Shown here piece by piece: positions 43,854 to 54,745 of a DNA stretch of 64,000 nucleotides. Positions within the stretch are counted from its first letter, which is position 1. Each line of letters begins with the position of its first letter. The stretch is taken from contig NZ_CP013435.1 of the NCBI RefSeq assembly GCF_001718795.1, forward strand, positions 3,100,001 through 3,164,000. The letters run 5' to 3'. A program made the translations under genes and the position numbers. The notes below the pieces were generated by a model. That model was given only the letters and a program-made list of their open reading frames with translations. It was not told the origin of the DNA and made no database searches. Source of the DNA: Burkholderia latens. Lineage in GTDB: Bacteria; Pseudomonadota; Gammaproteobacteria; Burkholderiales; Burkholderiaceae.

Positions 43854-44226
43854 CGTCATCCCCTTTCAAGAAAATCGTGAGCGCATCGTCCCACGAAAAA
43901 AACCGGTGAACCGCGTTTGTCATCACCGGATACACAAGTTACGCGCGAGTCCGGCCGCACGTGAAACGTACGGCGGAGCGTCGCGCGCAGGTGCGCTGCC
44001 GCACGCGGCGAACCCTGCACGCAGCGTAGCCGAAACGCTTCGCGCGTACTGTCAAAGTATGTTCTGGAATCCCGACGGAACGCTTACGCCGCGGCCGGTC
44101 CCGATGGAGCGATCGCTGAATAGTCGTGCGCGCGCATGAACGTCGCGTGACGAAAAAAAAGAGGCTCCCGCGAGAGCCTCTTCGATGCGCGCCGAGCCGC
44201 AGCCGGCGCGTATGTTCCGACTTTCG
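43854..44226. other. 373-bp intergenic region
   Basis: Upstream of the small acidic gene and downstream of the porin; contains the porin terminator (44159-44182). Otherwise nothing recognisable. Confidence 0.5.
44159..44182 (-). terminator. rho-independent terminator of the second porin gene
   Basis: Arms AAGAGGCTC / GAGCCTCTT with loop CCGCGA; on the minus strand it is followed by eight T residues. It lies 44 bp after the porin stop. Confidence 0.88.
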
Positions 44227-45348
44227 TCAGAAGATATTGCGCAAGCCGATCGCGATGCCGGTCTGGTTGCTGCGGCCCGGCAGTTCGACGTTCGCCGCGC
44301 CGTTCGTCTTGTTGAAGTCGACGGTGCCGTAGATTTCCGTACGCTTGCTCAGTGCGTATTCGGCGATCCCGACGATCGCGTAGCGGTTGCCGCTCGCGAG
44401 CGTGCCGTTCGTGGTCATCGCATTGCGCATGTGGTCGTAGTAGAACGCGCCCGTCAGCGTCAGCGGCGTGCTGACCTGCCAGCTCACGCCCGCGAACGGA
44501 CCGTCGTCGATGCGGCCCGTGCCCTTCGCGACCGGAATCGACTGCTGCGCGAGCAGGCTGTCGACGAAACCGGTGTCGTCCTTCGAGCGCAGGTAGCCCG
44601 CATAGACCTTCGCCTTGCTGAACGCGTACACGACGTTCGCGTGGTAGATCGTCTGCTTGCGTGCGGAGTTGTCGCTGTTCTGCTGCGCGCCGGCCGCGAT
44701 GCTGAGCGGGCCCATCACGTACGACAGCGACACGCCCCATGCATTGCCCTTGCCGAGCGAGCCCGGAATCTGGCCCGAGAACCCGCCCGCGCCGGTCGAT
44801 TCGTAGTTCGTACCCGTCGAGTACATCGCCTTCGCGGTCAGGCCCGCGAACTTGCCCGTGTACTTGATCTGGTTGTCCGCATACAGGCCGCCGCCCAGTG
44901 CGACCGGCAGCCACGCGTTTTCGAGGTAGTTGCCGACCGTCAGCGGATCGTAGGTGTCGGCGAGCAGGTCGAACAGCGGCGTCTTCTGACGGCCGAGCGT
45001 GACCGTGCCGTACGGGCTCTGCAGGCCGACGTACGCTGCGCGGTTGAACAGGCGGCCGCTGTCGGCGAACGCGCCGTTCTGCAGGTTCACGCCGCTTTCG
45101 AGGTTGAACACGGCCTTCAGGCCGCCGCCGAGATCTTCGGTGCCGTAGATGCCGAAGCGGCTGTTCGTGATCGCGCCGTTGGTCATCGACAGCAGGCCGT
45201 CGTTCTTCGCGTTGGCGTTGGTCAGATAACGGATGCTGGCGTCGGCGACGCCCCAGAGCGTGACCGAGCTTTGTGCGGCTGCGTACTGGCTGGCGAAGGC
45301 CAGCGCCGCGCCCCCTGCGATGGCTGCGAGTCGGGTGGTCTGCTTCAT
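44227..45348 (-). CDS. outer-membrane porin (Porin_4 / OmpC-like), second copy
   Basis: 373 residues: signal peptide ending QYAAA, then QSSVTLWGVADASIRY, the EDLGGGLKAVFNLESG and YVGLQSPYGTVTLGRQ motifs and a final GIAIGLRNIF with terminal Phe. A general trimeric porin, distinct from the one at 5.1 kb. AAAGGAAAGC precedes the ATG at 45348. A TATGAT -10-like hexamer on the minus strand at 45445-45450 would give a leader of about 90 nt. The same frame stays open far upstream only because of the repeat array, which is not part of this gene. Confidence 0.95.
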   Translation of the reverse strand: MKQTTRLAAIAGGAALAFASQYAAAQSSVTLWGVADASIRYLTNANAKNDGLLSMTNGAITNSRFGIYGTEDLGGGLKAVFNLESGVNLQNGAFADSGRLFNRAAYVGLQSPYGTVTLGRQKTPLFDLLADTYDPLTVGNYLENAWLPVALGGGLYADNQIKYTGKFAGLTAKAMYSTGTNYESTGAGGFSGQIPGSLGKGNAWGVSLSYVMGPLSIAAGAQQNSDNSARKQTIYHANVVYAFSKAKVYAGYLRSKDDTGFVDSLLAQQSIPVAKGTGRIDDGPFAGVSWQVSTPLTLTGAFYYDHMRNAMTTNGTLASGNRYAIVGIAEYALSKRTEIYGTVDFNKTNGAANVELPGRSNQTGIAIGLRNIF

Positions 45349-45625
45349 GAGCTTTCCTTTTTGTAGGTGTCTCCATTCATGGCCGGCCGCGTGCGCAGCC
45401 GGGTGGGGATCGGACGCGCTCATGGCGCGCGCGATGTGGGCTGAATCATAAGACGAGTGCGCAGCCTGAAAGAAATTGAAAAGCCCGGCGGCGCGCGTTT
45501 GTCGTCCGGGAACAACGTTTTCCCGTGGCGCGCGCCGGTGGCGCGGTCGAGGCCGGGGCGGGGCTGTAAGGATCGCGCGCGGCGTGGCGACGAAGCGCGT
45601 CGCAAGAAAACCGGCTGGCCGCGCG

Positions 45626-47411
<1,786 letters not shown>

Positions 47412-47463
47412 CGTTCGCGCGCGTCCGGCCGGCGTCCGCGCCGGGCCGCGCGCCGGCCGCCGC

Positions 47464-47991
47464 TCACTGACCGATGCCGGTGAGCCCGATCAGCGCGCCG
47501 CCCGCGAGCAGCCACAACGGATGGATGCGCGTGCGCCACGCAAGCACAGCGCAGGCGGCGGTGATGCCCCACTGGATCGCGGTGCGGTTCGACGCTTCCG
47601 AGATCAGTACCGCGCTGGCAGCGACGAGCCCCGCCGTGATCGGCATCAGCCCCTGCTGCACGTAGCGGCGCCACGGCCGGTCGCGAAAGCGCTCCCACGC
47701 ATGCAACGCAAGCACGGTGACGATCGACGACGGCCCGAACTTCGCGACAGACGCGACGAGCAGCCCGGACCAGCCCGCCGCATGCCAGCCGACCAGCGAC
47801 ACGATCATCATGTTCGGCCCCGGCGCTGCCTGCGCGAGCGCGAACAGCGCGGTGAACTCGTGCGCGCTCATCCAGTGATGCACGTCGACGACCTGCCGCT
47901 GCATCTCCGGCAGAATCGTGTTGCCGCCGCCGAATGCGAGCAGCGACAGCTGGCTGAAGATCGTCGCGATTGCGATCAGCGTATCGTTCAT
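47464..47991 (-). CDS. chrA: chromate transporter, second short CHR subunit
   Basis: 175 residues, one CHR half with SLLAFGGGNTILPEMQRQVV, FTALFALAQAAPGPNMMIVSLVGW and PSSIVTVLALHAWERF in order, about six helices. Short CHR proteins come as pairs that together replace the full two-domain ChrA. Its ATG shares one base with the stop of the first subunit (TGATG). Chromate or sulfate export is the family role. Confidence 0.9.
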   Translation of the reverse strand: MNDTLIAIATIFSQLSLLAFGGGNTILPEMQRQVVDVHHWMSAHEFTALFALAQAAPGPNMMIVSLVGWHAAGWSGLLVASVAKFGPSSIVTVLALHAWERFRDRPWRRYVQQGLMPITAGLVAASAVLISEASNRTAIQWGITAACAVLAWRTRIHPLWLLAGGALIGLTGIGQ

Positions 47992-48602
47992 CAGCGGCCT
48001 CCGTCGCGCGCGCCGGTGCGCTGCGGCGCCCGCGGGTCGCGATGCCGCGATGCAAGCCAGATGCTGACGGGCGTCAGCACGAGCATCGTCGTCAGCAGCG
48101 GGATTCGCAGCCCCGCGATCGCGACGAACGCGAGCACGGCGATTGCGGCCGCCGTGCGCGGCGCGCGCAGCAGCGGCTTCGCGACCTTCACCGCCATCGC
48201 GACGAGCAGGCCCGCCGCCGCGGCGGCGAGGCCGCCGAACAGGTGCTGCACGCGCGGATCGCCCTGCGTCTTCGCGTACAGCACGCCCAGAGCGACGACG
48301 ACGAGCGTCGGGCCCGCGATCAGCCCGAGAATGCCGGCGAACGCGCCGGCGACGCCGCGAAAGCGCATGCCGACCGCCACCGACAGGTTGATCACGTTGC
48401 CGCCCGGCAGGAACTGGCACAAGCCAAGCAGATCGGTGAATTCGTCGGCGGTGAGCCATTTGCGCTGCTCGACGATCGTGCGCCGTGCGAACGGCAGCGC
48501 GCCGCCGAACGACATCAGGCCGAGCGACAGGAAGCCGGTGAACAGCTCGGCAAGGCCGATCCGGCGTGCGGATGCGGCGGACGGCGGAGAGACGGATTGC
48601 AT
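47991..48602 (-). CDS. chrA: chromate transporter, first short CHR subunit
   Basis: 203 residues. CHR motif GLMSFGGALPFARRTIVEQRKWLT (in pieces) and FTDLLGLCQFLPGGNVINLSVAVG, the N-domain version of the CHR repeat; about six helices. The extension DPRAPQRTGARDGG at the end is hydrophilic. It forms an operon with the second half and is divergent from a LysR regulator 96 bp away that probably controls it. Confidence 0.9.
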   Translation of the reverse strand: MQSVSPPSAASARRIGLAELFTGFLSLGLMSFGGALPFARRTIVEQRKWLTADEFTDLLGLCQFLPGGNVINLSVAVGMRFRGVAGAFAGILGLIAGPTLVVVALGVLYAKTQGDPRVQHLFGGLAAAAAGLLVAMAVKVAKPLLRAPRTAAAIAVLAFVAIAGLRIPLLTTMLVLTPVSIWLASRHRDPRAPQRTGARDGGR

Positions 48603-48676
48603 GGGGATCCTCAACAAACGATGCCCCGAGGTTACCGCCGTTGCGGATTGCGGCAAAACGATTTTCTCGGCGTCGC

Positions 48677-48697
48677 CTTGTGATCTAGAATCACAAG
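48677..48697. promoter_or_regulatory. perfect palindrome at the LysR/chrA divergent promoter
   Basis: CTTGTGAT-CTAGA-ATCACAAG, 8-bp arms, ending one base before the LysR-type ATG. It contains LysR-style T-N11-A symmetry and a TAGAAT hexamer (48686-48691). This is a likely autoregulatory LysR site. Confidence 0.65.
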
Positions 48698-48698
48698 C

Positions 48699-49583
48699 AT
48701 GGCACGCGACCTCCCGCCTTTTTCCGCGCTTCGGGCCTTTGAAGCAGCGGCACGACACGAAAGCTTCAGCGCCGCCGGCGACGAGCTGCATGTGACTCAT
48801 GGTGCCATCAGCCGGCAGATCGCCGGCTTCGAGGCGTGGCTCGGCAAGCCGGTGTTCCACCGGTACGGCAAGCGCGTGAAGCTCACCGACGAAGGCCGCC
48901 GCTATCTGGACACCGTGCGCGCCGCGTTCGACAGCATCGCGCTTGCCACCGAACAGTTGCGCCACACCGGTGCCGCGCGCGTGCTGCGCATCAACGCGCT
49001 GCCGACCTTCGCGATGAAATGGCTGCTGCCGCGGCTGTCGCGGTTCCAGCGCGACGTGCCGAACGTCGAGCTGAAGCTGTCCACGTCGAACGCGCCGCTC
49101 GACACGCTCGACGGCTTCGACGTCGCAATCCGCCGCGGCCCCGGCCACTGGCCGAACTGCACGAGCGGCCACTTCCTCGACGAAAGCGTGATTCCGGTGT
49201 GCAGCCCCGCGCTGCTCAAGCGCGCGCCGATTGCCCGCGCGGACGATCTCGCGCGGCATGTGCTGCTGCATTCGGATACGCGGCCCGAAGGCTGGCGCGA
49301 CTGGTTCGCGGCGGCCGGTGTCGCGATGAAGGGCCGCAAGCGGCAGTCGTTCGACCACTTCTACCTGGCACTGCAAGCCGCCGTCGACGGGCTCGGCGTC
49401 GCGCTCGGCCCGCTGCCGCTGATCGACGACGAGCTCGCGAGCGGCCGCCTCGTGATGCCGCTCGATGGGCCGCGCATCGCGACGCGCAGCTACTGGTGGA
49501 TCGCGCCGGGCGCGCGCGCCGACGATCCGCTCGTCGCCCAGTTCTGTGCGTGGCTCGCCGCGCAATCGAACGTGCACACGTGA
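48699..49583 (+). CDS. LysR-family regulator (GcvA-like) of the chromate transporter
   Basis: 294 residues. The winged helix PPFSALRAFEAAARHESFSAAG and LHVTHGAISRQIAGFE (7-45 region) is of the GcvA/AmpR subgroup; the effector domain contains INALPTFAMKWLLPRLSRF and FDVAIRRGPG. Length is normal. The start leaves no room for a ribosome site because the palindrome abuts it. Target inferred from divergence with the chr genes. Confidence 0.92.
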   Translation: MARDLPPFSALRAFEAAARHESFSAAGDELHVTHGAISRQIAGFEAWLGKPVFHRYGKRVKLTDEGRRYLDTVRAAFDSIALATEQLRHTGAARVLRINALPTFAMKWLLPRLSRFQRDVPNVELKLSTSNAPLDTLDGFDVAIRRGPGHWPNCTSGHFLDESVIPVCSPALLKRAPIARADDLARHVLLHSDTRPEGWRDWFAAAGVAMKGRKRQSFDHFYLALQAAVDGLGVALGPLPLIDDELASGRLVMPLDGPRIATRSYWWIAPGARADDPLVAQFCAWLAAQSNVHT

Positions 49584-49740
49584 CGCGCGACGCCGCCGGC
49601 ACCTGATCGACACGGCCGCGATGCGCGGCCTGCCGCCCTTTTCGCTGCACGCCGCACGTTGCCCGAATGAAACCGATCGGCATGCGACACATGCGATCCC
49701 GCTGCGGAATCGTTGTCGCGTGCGTGCCGCGAAGCCCGCG

Positions 49741-51045
49741 TCACACCACCGGCCCCGGTTCCTTTTCCTTGCGCAGCAGCGCGTACAGGATGATCGCGCC
49801 GAACGTCGCGGTGCCGATTCCGCCGAGGCCGAAGCCGCCGAACTTCAGCGAGAAGTCGCCGGCGCCCAGCACCAGCGTGACGGCCGCGACGATCAGGTTG
49901 CGGTTGTCGGAGAAGTCGACCTTGTTGACGACCCAGATCCGCGCGCCGGTCACCGCGATCAGCCCGAACACGACGATCGACACACCGCCGAGCACCGGGC
50001 CCGGAATCGTCTGGATCACCGCGCCGAATTTCGGCGAGAAGCCGAGCCCGATCGCGATCAGCGCGGCGACCGCGAACACCAGCGTCGAATAGATGCGCGT
50101 GACGGCCATCACGCCGATGTTCTCCGCGTAGGTCGTCACGCCCGTGCCGCCGACGCTGCCCGACACGATCGTCGCGAGCCCGTCGCCGATGAATGCGCGG
50201 CCGACGTAGCGGTCGAGGTTGGTGCCCGTCATCGCGCTGACGGCCTTGATGTGGCCGAGGTTCTCCGCGACCAGGATCACCGCGATCGGCGCGAGCATCA
50301 GCATCGCGTGCGGATCGAACACCGGCGCGCGGAAGCCCGGCACGCCGAACCACGCGGCATGCGCGACGATCGCGAAATCGATCGGCTTGCCGAGGCCCAG
50401 CCCGTTGGTCGCGACCGCGTAGATCGCGTACGCGATCACGAGCCCGACGAGGATCAGCAGGCGCTGCACCATCCCGCGCGCGAATACCGCGACGCCGCCG
50501 ACGCACAGCACCGTGACGAGCGCCATCACCGAATCGAAAGTCGACGCCGACACGCCCTTGACCGCGATCGGCGCGAGGTTCAGCCCGATCACCGCAACCA
50601 CCGCGCCGGTGACGACGGGCGGCATCAGCGTCTCGATCCAGCGCGTGCCGATCGCCTGCACGAGCGCGCCGAGCGCGACGTACACGACGCCGCACGCGAT
50701 GATCCCGCCGAGCGCGACGGGGATGTTCGGGTTCGGACCGCTGCCGCCGTAGCCCGTCACCGCGATCACGAGGCCGATGAACGCGAAGCTCGAGCCGAGG
50801 TAGCTCGGCACGCGGCCGCCGACGAGCACGAAGAACAGCAGCGTGCCGACGCCCGACATGAAGATGCACAGGTTCGGATCGAAGCCCATCAGCAGCGGCG
50901 CAAGCACGGTCGAGCCAAACATCGCGACGACGTGCTGCACGCCCATCGCGACCATCTGCGGCCACGCGAGGCGTTCGTCGGGACCGACCACGCGCGCGGC
51001 GCCGGGCGATTGCACCCGCCAGCGCGGGAAGTAGGAATCGGACAT
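49741..51045 (-). CDS. uraA: uracil:proton symporter (NCS2 family)
   Basis: 434 residues with about 14 helices. The two acidic motifs that hold uracil in UraA are present as VAENLGHIKAV and TYAENIGVMAVT, and GSSFAFIG and IPGPVLGG are conserved. Starts MSDSYFPRWRVQ. It imports uracil for salvage. Purine (xanthine/urate) members have different residues at these places. It lies between the LysR gene and flgL, alone; the 245-bp gap upstream holds only a GC-rich dyad near flgL. Confidence 0.9.
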   Translation of the reverse strand: MSDSYFPRWRVQSPGAARVVGPDERLAWPQMVAMGVQHVVAMFGSTVLAPLLMGFDPNLCIFMSGVGTLLFFVLVGGRVPSYLGSSFAFIGLVIAVTGYGGSGPNPNIPVALGGIIACGVVYVALGALVQAIGTRWIETLMPPVVTGAVVAVIGLNLAPIAVKGVSASTFDSVMALVTVLCVGGVAVFARGMVQRLLILVGLVIAYAIYAVATNGLGLGKPIDFAIVAHAAWFGVPGFRAPVFDPHAMLMLAPIAVILVAENLGHIKAVSAMTGTNLDRYVGRAFIGDGLATIVSGSVGGTGVTTYAENIGVMAVTRIYSTLVFAVAALIAIGLGFSPKFGAVIQTIPGPVLGGVSIVVFGLIAVTGARIWVVNKVDFSDNRNLIVAAVTLVLGAGDFSLKFGGFGLGGIGTATFGAIILYALLRKEKEPGPVV

Positions 51046-51252
51046 GGGGAAAGGGGCTCCTGTCGATCGCCGGCTGCGGACGGTGCGCCGGTCTGGAATC
51101 TGGCGCGAGTTTACGGAGCGGAAATGGGGCTGGCAAGCGCGCCGCGCCCGGGCAACGGCCGCGCACGGCGAACCGACACGACACGACACGGAGCGGCAGC
51201 GACAGCCGCACACACCGGCAAGCGGCGGCGGCCGCGCGGCGCATCGCGCGAC

Positions 51253-51268
51253 GTGAGCGTGCGCTCAC
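51253..51268 (-). other. GC-rich dyad downstream of flgL
   Basis: GTGAGCG-TG-CGCTCAC, 22 bp beyond the flgL stop, without a T tract. It may help end the flgKL transcript. Confidence 0.35.
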
Positions 51269-51290
51269 ATCGACGCGGCCGCCGCGGACA

Positions 51291-52532
51291 TCACGGATTG
51301 ATGTACTGGAACAGCGACAGGTTCTGCAACTGCACGTAAGCCTTTTGCGCGCCCGTGAGCGCGTTCTGGACCTGCAGGTACTGGCTGATCGTCGTGACCA
51401 TGTTGGTGCTGGTCAGGTCGGTCAGATTGCTGGTCGTCTGCAGCGACGCGGTCTGGTTGACCGCCTGCATCGCCTTCACTTCCTGCTCGCGGCCGCCGAC
51501 CGATGCCTGGATCGTCGTCACGTTGCGCATCGTGTTGCCGAGCTTGATCGAGCCGGTCATCAGCGCATTCTGCAGCGACACGGCCGCGACAGGATTGCCG
51601 GTCACCGGCGTCTTCAGCGCCGAGATCATCGAGTCGAGCGTCGAGAAGATGTCCGCGCCGCCGCTCGCCTGCGGGCCGGGCGTCACGGCGAACGTATCGC
51701 CGGCGCTCGGCGTGCCCGATACGGCCACCGTCATCCCGCTGCCGAGCGCGATCGACGCGCCCGACGTATATGCCTGCGCGGGCGTCGTGGTCGGCGGCTT
51801 GGCCGAGCTGTCGGTCACCGTGTAAGTCGGCGCGGCGGGCGTGCCGCCGAACGTGATCGTGAAATGGTGGTCGTTGGTCGCAACGGACGGGTCCGTCACC
51901 GTCACCGCGGAGATCGCGCCGGTGCCGACGTTGGCGGCGCCGGCCGACGGCACCTGCGCGCTGCCGAGCGACGGCACCGACATGAACACCGCCGAACCGG
52001 TGTCGCCCTGCGACACGCTGCTCGAATCGGCGATCTGCACCTGGCGCGTGCCCGAGTCGCCGACGTAGCTGACGCTGCCGTTCGGGCTGCTCGTAAACGG
52101 CGCGGACGAATTGTTCAGGCCGGCGAACAGATAGTTGCCGGCGCCGTCGTTCGAGTTCGCGAGCGTCATCAGCTGGTCGCGATAGCCTTGCAGTTGCGTC
52201 GCGAGGGCCGAACGGTCGCTGTCGGCGAGCGAGCCGTCGCCCGCGCGCACGACGAGCGTCTGCACGCTGGTCAGCACGCCGCTCACGCTCTGCAGCGCCT
52301 GGTCCTCGGCCTGCAGCGACGCGAGCGCGGCGGTCTGGTTGGTCGCGTACTGCGACAGCGTTGCCGACGTCATCGACAGCTGCACGGCCTGCGCGGCGCC
52401 AACCGGATTGTCGGCCGGCGTCTGCAGGCTCGTGCCGCTCGAAATCTGCTGGTACAGCTGCGCGAGCTGCGCCTGCTGGTCGTTCATCTGTGAAACGTTC
52501 AGCTGGAAGAACTGGGCGCTGGAAATTCGCAT
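51291..52532 (-). CDS. flgL: flagellar hook-associated protein 3 (hook-filament junction)
   Basis: 413 residues. The N-terminal flagellin-like helix MRISSAQFFQLNVSQMNDQQ and the C-terminal NMVTTISQYLQVQNALTGAQ form the coiled-coil core; the middle (about 150-290) is a variable, Ser/Thr/Gly-rich surface domain. FlgL joins hook to filament after FlgK and is exported by the flagellar type III system. It is 22 bp behind flgK and shares its sigma-28 promoter. Confidence 0.96.
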   Translation of the reverse strand: MRISSAQFFQLNVSQMNDQQAQLAQLYQQISSGTSLQTPADNPVGAAQAVQLSMTSATLSQYATNQTAALASLQAEDQALQSVSGVLTSVQTLVVRAGDGSLADSDRSALATQLQGYRDQLMTLANSNDGAGNYLFAGLNNSSAPFTSSPNGSVSYVGDSGTRQVQIADSSSVSQGDTGSAVFMSVPSLGSAQVPSAGAANVGTGAISAVTVTDPSVATNDHHFTITFGGTPAAPTYTVTDSSAKPPTTTPAQAYTSGASIALGSGMTVAVSGTPSAGDTFAVTPGPQASGGADIFSTLDSMISALKTPVTGNPVAAVSLQNALMTGSIKLGNTMRNVTTIQASVGGREQEVKAMQAVNQTASLQTTSNLTDLTSTNMVTTISQYLQVQNALTGAQKAYVQLQNLSLFQYINP

Positions 52533-52554
52533 CGCTTCTATCCCTCGAATCCGG

Positions 52555-54555
52555 TCAGTTGAACAGGCCGAGCACGGTCTGGAACAGCGTCGCCGCCGTC
52601 TGGATCACTTTCGCGTTCGCCTGGTAAAGCTGCTGGTACTGCATCAGGTTCGCCGCTTCCTCGTTCTGGTTCACGCCCGACACCGACTGCTGCGCGCTCG
52701 TGATCTGGCCGACGAGCGACGTCTGCGCGGCGCTCGACGACTTCAGCTGGCTCGCCGTGTTGCCGATCGCGTTCACGTAGTTCGCATACGCGCCGGTCAG
52801 CGTCGTCGTGCCGCCGCCAAGCGCCTTCGCGGTGACGAGCTGCGACAGCGCGAGCGCGTTCGAGCCGTCGCTCGTGCCGCCCGCGTACGGTCCGATCGTG
52901 AACGTGTCGCCATCCGACGGCGCGCCGGACAGCGTGACCGTCACGCCGTTCATCACGCCAGCCGGAGCCGGCTGCGTGGTGCTGTTGATCGTCAGCTTCG
53001 CGCCGGCCGACGCGTTGTACGGCACGCTGTCGGTCGGGCTCGTGATCGTCACCGAGGTCGGCGGGGTGCCCGCGATCGTCACCGTGGTGCCGGCCGGGAA
53101 GCCCGACAGCGACTTCGACGCCGCGTCGTAAGTCAGCGTGGTCGGCGTCGTCGGCACCTGGTAGCCGGCGCTCACCGCGCCCTGCGCGATCTTGCCCGTG
53201 CCGATGTTGGTGCTCGATGCCGCCGCCACCACCGGCGACGCGGCCGCGATCGCCGAGCCGCTCGTCGTCGCGAGGCCAAAGCCGGTCAGCGCGCCGCGCG
53301 TCGGCAGCACGGTGAACTGGTCGCCGGCATTCATCGCGCCGGACGAGAACGAGAAGTCGAGCCCGCCGAGAGACACCGGCATCGGCCCCGCCTTCTGGTC
53401 GACCACCGCGCCGCTCGCGCGGTCGGTCAGCGTGTAGTTCGTACCGTCATACGACAGCGTGTAGTCGCTCGTCGTCGGCTGCGATGCGTTGGCGAACGAC
53501 ACGGCAAGCGACGCGTTGCCGGTATTGCCCTGGTTCGAATAAACGGCCGGGGCCGCCACCGTGAACAATGCGCCGCCCGGCTTGCCCGACAGGTCGACGC
53601 CGAGCGCGTTTTGCGCGTTGACCTGCGCGGCGAAGCTGGTCGCGAGCGCGCCGAGCTGCGCCTGCGCCGGGTCGAGCGTCTGGTTGCGGAACGCGAGCAG
53701 GCCGCCGAGCGTGCCGCCCGACAGCGACGTATCCGGCAGCGCCTGGTTCGGGCCCGGCGGGTTCGCGCCGGCGATCCCCTGCGACACCACGGTCAGCTCG
53801 CTCGGATCGGACGACGACGTGACGGTCGCGAGCTGGTAGCTCTTGTCGGCGACGACGAGCGGCTGGCCGCCCGCGAGGAACACGCTGTAGCCGCTGTCGT
53901 TGCGCACGACCTGCACGCCGGCGAGGCTCGACAGGTTCGACACCGCGAGGTCGCGCTGGTCCATCAGCTGGTTCGGCGGCTGCCCCTGGCTGCTCGCCGC
54001 GGCGATCTGCTGGTTCAGCTGCGCGATCTGCGCGGTGTACGTGTTGATCTGCGACACGGTGCTGGTGAGCTGCGTGTTCACGCTCTGGCGCAGCGCGTCG
54101 TACTGCTGGCCCGCCGCCTTCAGCTGGTCGCCGAGAATCTGCGCGTTGCTGATCGCGGTCTGCCGAACCGACGGATCGGACGCATTGTTCGCGACGTTCT
54201 GCAGCCCGGTGAAATAGCTGGTGATCGCGGTCGAGATGCCCGCCGTCGGGCTGCCGACGTAGTTGTTCAGCTGCGCGACGAGCGAATACCACGTCGACAG
54301 CGCGCCGCCCTGCGACTGCGCGCTGTTCAGCTGGTCGCTCAGGTACTGGCTGTACTGCCGCTGCACGGTGACGGTATTCACGCCCTGCGGCATGTAGCCG
54401 CTCGACGTGTACTGGCCGCTCGCCTCCGCGTAGACGGGACGCTCGACCGAATAGCCGGGCGTCGCGGCGTTGCTGATGTTCTGGCCGGTCGTCGTGAGGC
54501 CCCAGAGCGCGGCGTTGAGGCCGCTGACGCCGAGGTTCATGAGTGTGTTGGACAT
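52555..54555 (-). CDS. flgK: flagellar hook-associated protein 1
   Basis: 666 residues. The start MSNTLMNLGVSGLNAALWGL and TTTGQNISNAATPGYSVER is diagnostic, and the C-terminus ENAAN-like region reads NQNEEAANLMQYQQLYQANA. A long central domain faces outward. It caps the hook before FlgL. The start at 54555 has AGGATCGCGC before it; the upstream open frame lacks support. A sigma-28-like promoter lies 56 bases upstream. Confidence 0.97.
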   Translation of the reverse strand: MSNTLMNLGVSGLNAALWGLTTTGQNISNAATPGYSVERPVYAEASGQYTSSGYMPQGVNTVTVQRQYSQYLSDQLNSAQSQGGALSTWYSLVAQLNNYVGSPTAGISTAITSYFTGLQNVANNASDPSVRQTAISNAQILGDQLKAAGQQYDALRQSVNTQLTSTVSQINTYTAQIAQLNQQIAAASSQGQPPNQLMDQRDLAVSNLSSLAGVQVVRNDSGYSVFLAGGQPLVVADKSYQLATVTSSSDPSELTVVSQGIAGANPPGPNQALPDTSLSGGTLGGLLAFRNQTLDPAQAQLGALATSFAAQVNAQNALGVDLSGKPGGALFTVAAPAVYSNQGNTGNASLAVSFANASQPTTSDYTLSYDGTNYTLTDRASGAVVDQKAGPMPVSLGGLDFSFSSGAMNAGDQFTVLPTRGALTGFGLATTSGSAIAAASPVVAAASSTNIGTGKIAQGAVSAGYQVPTTPTTLTYDAASKSLSGFPAGTTVTIAGTPPTSVTITSPTDSVPYNASAGAKLTINSTTQPAPAGVMNGVTVTLSGAPSDGDTFTIGPYAGGTSDGSNALALSQLVTAKALGGGTTTLTGAYANYVNAIGNTASQLKSSSAAQTSLVGQITSAQQSVSGVNQNEEAANLMQYQQLYQANAKVIQTAATLFQTVLGLFN

Positions 54556-54610
54556 GCGCGATCCTGATGAGCCGGCCGCGCTGCGGCCGCCGGGTTGCGT
54601 GACTCCCGGT

Positions 54611-54637
54611 ATAACGGCCGCGGATCGAAAAAATTGA
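54611..54637 (-). promoter_or_regulatory. sigma-28 (FliA) promoter for flgKL
   Basis: Minus strand TCAATTTT, exactly 11 bp, GCCGTTAT. The FliA consensus is TAAAGTTT-N11-GCCGATAA: six of eight matches in each box at the right spacing, with a start about 45 nt before flgK. Confidence 0.65.
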
Positions 54638-54745
54638 GGAAAAAATGCACGTGCGGCGCGCGTGCGCGCGTCGCCCGTCGAGCGCACCGGCGGCCCGTGC
54701 CGACGCCGGTGGCGCGCGGCCCCGGGCGCGGCCGCGAAGCGCGCG

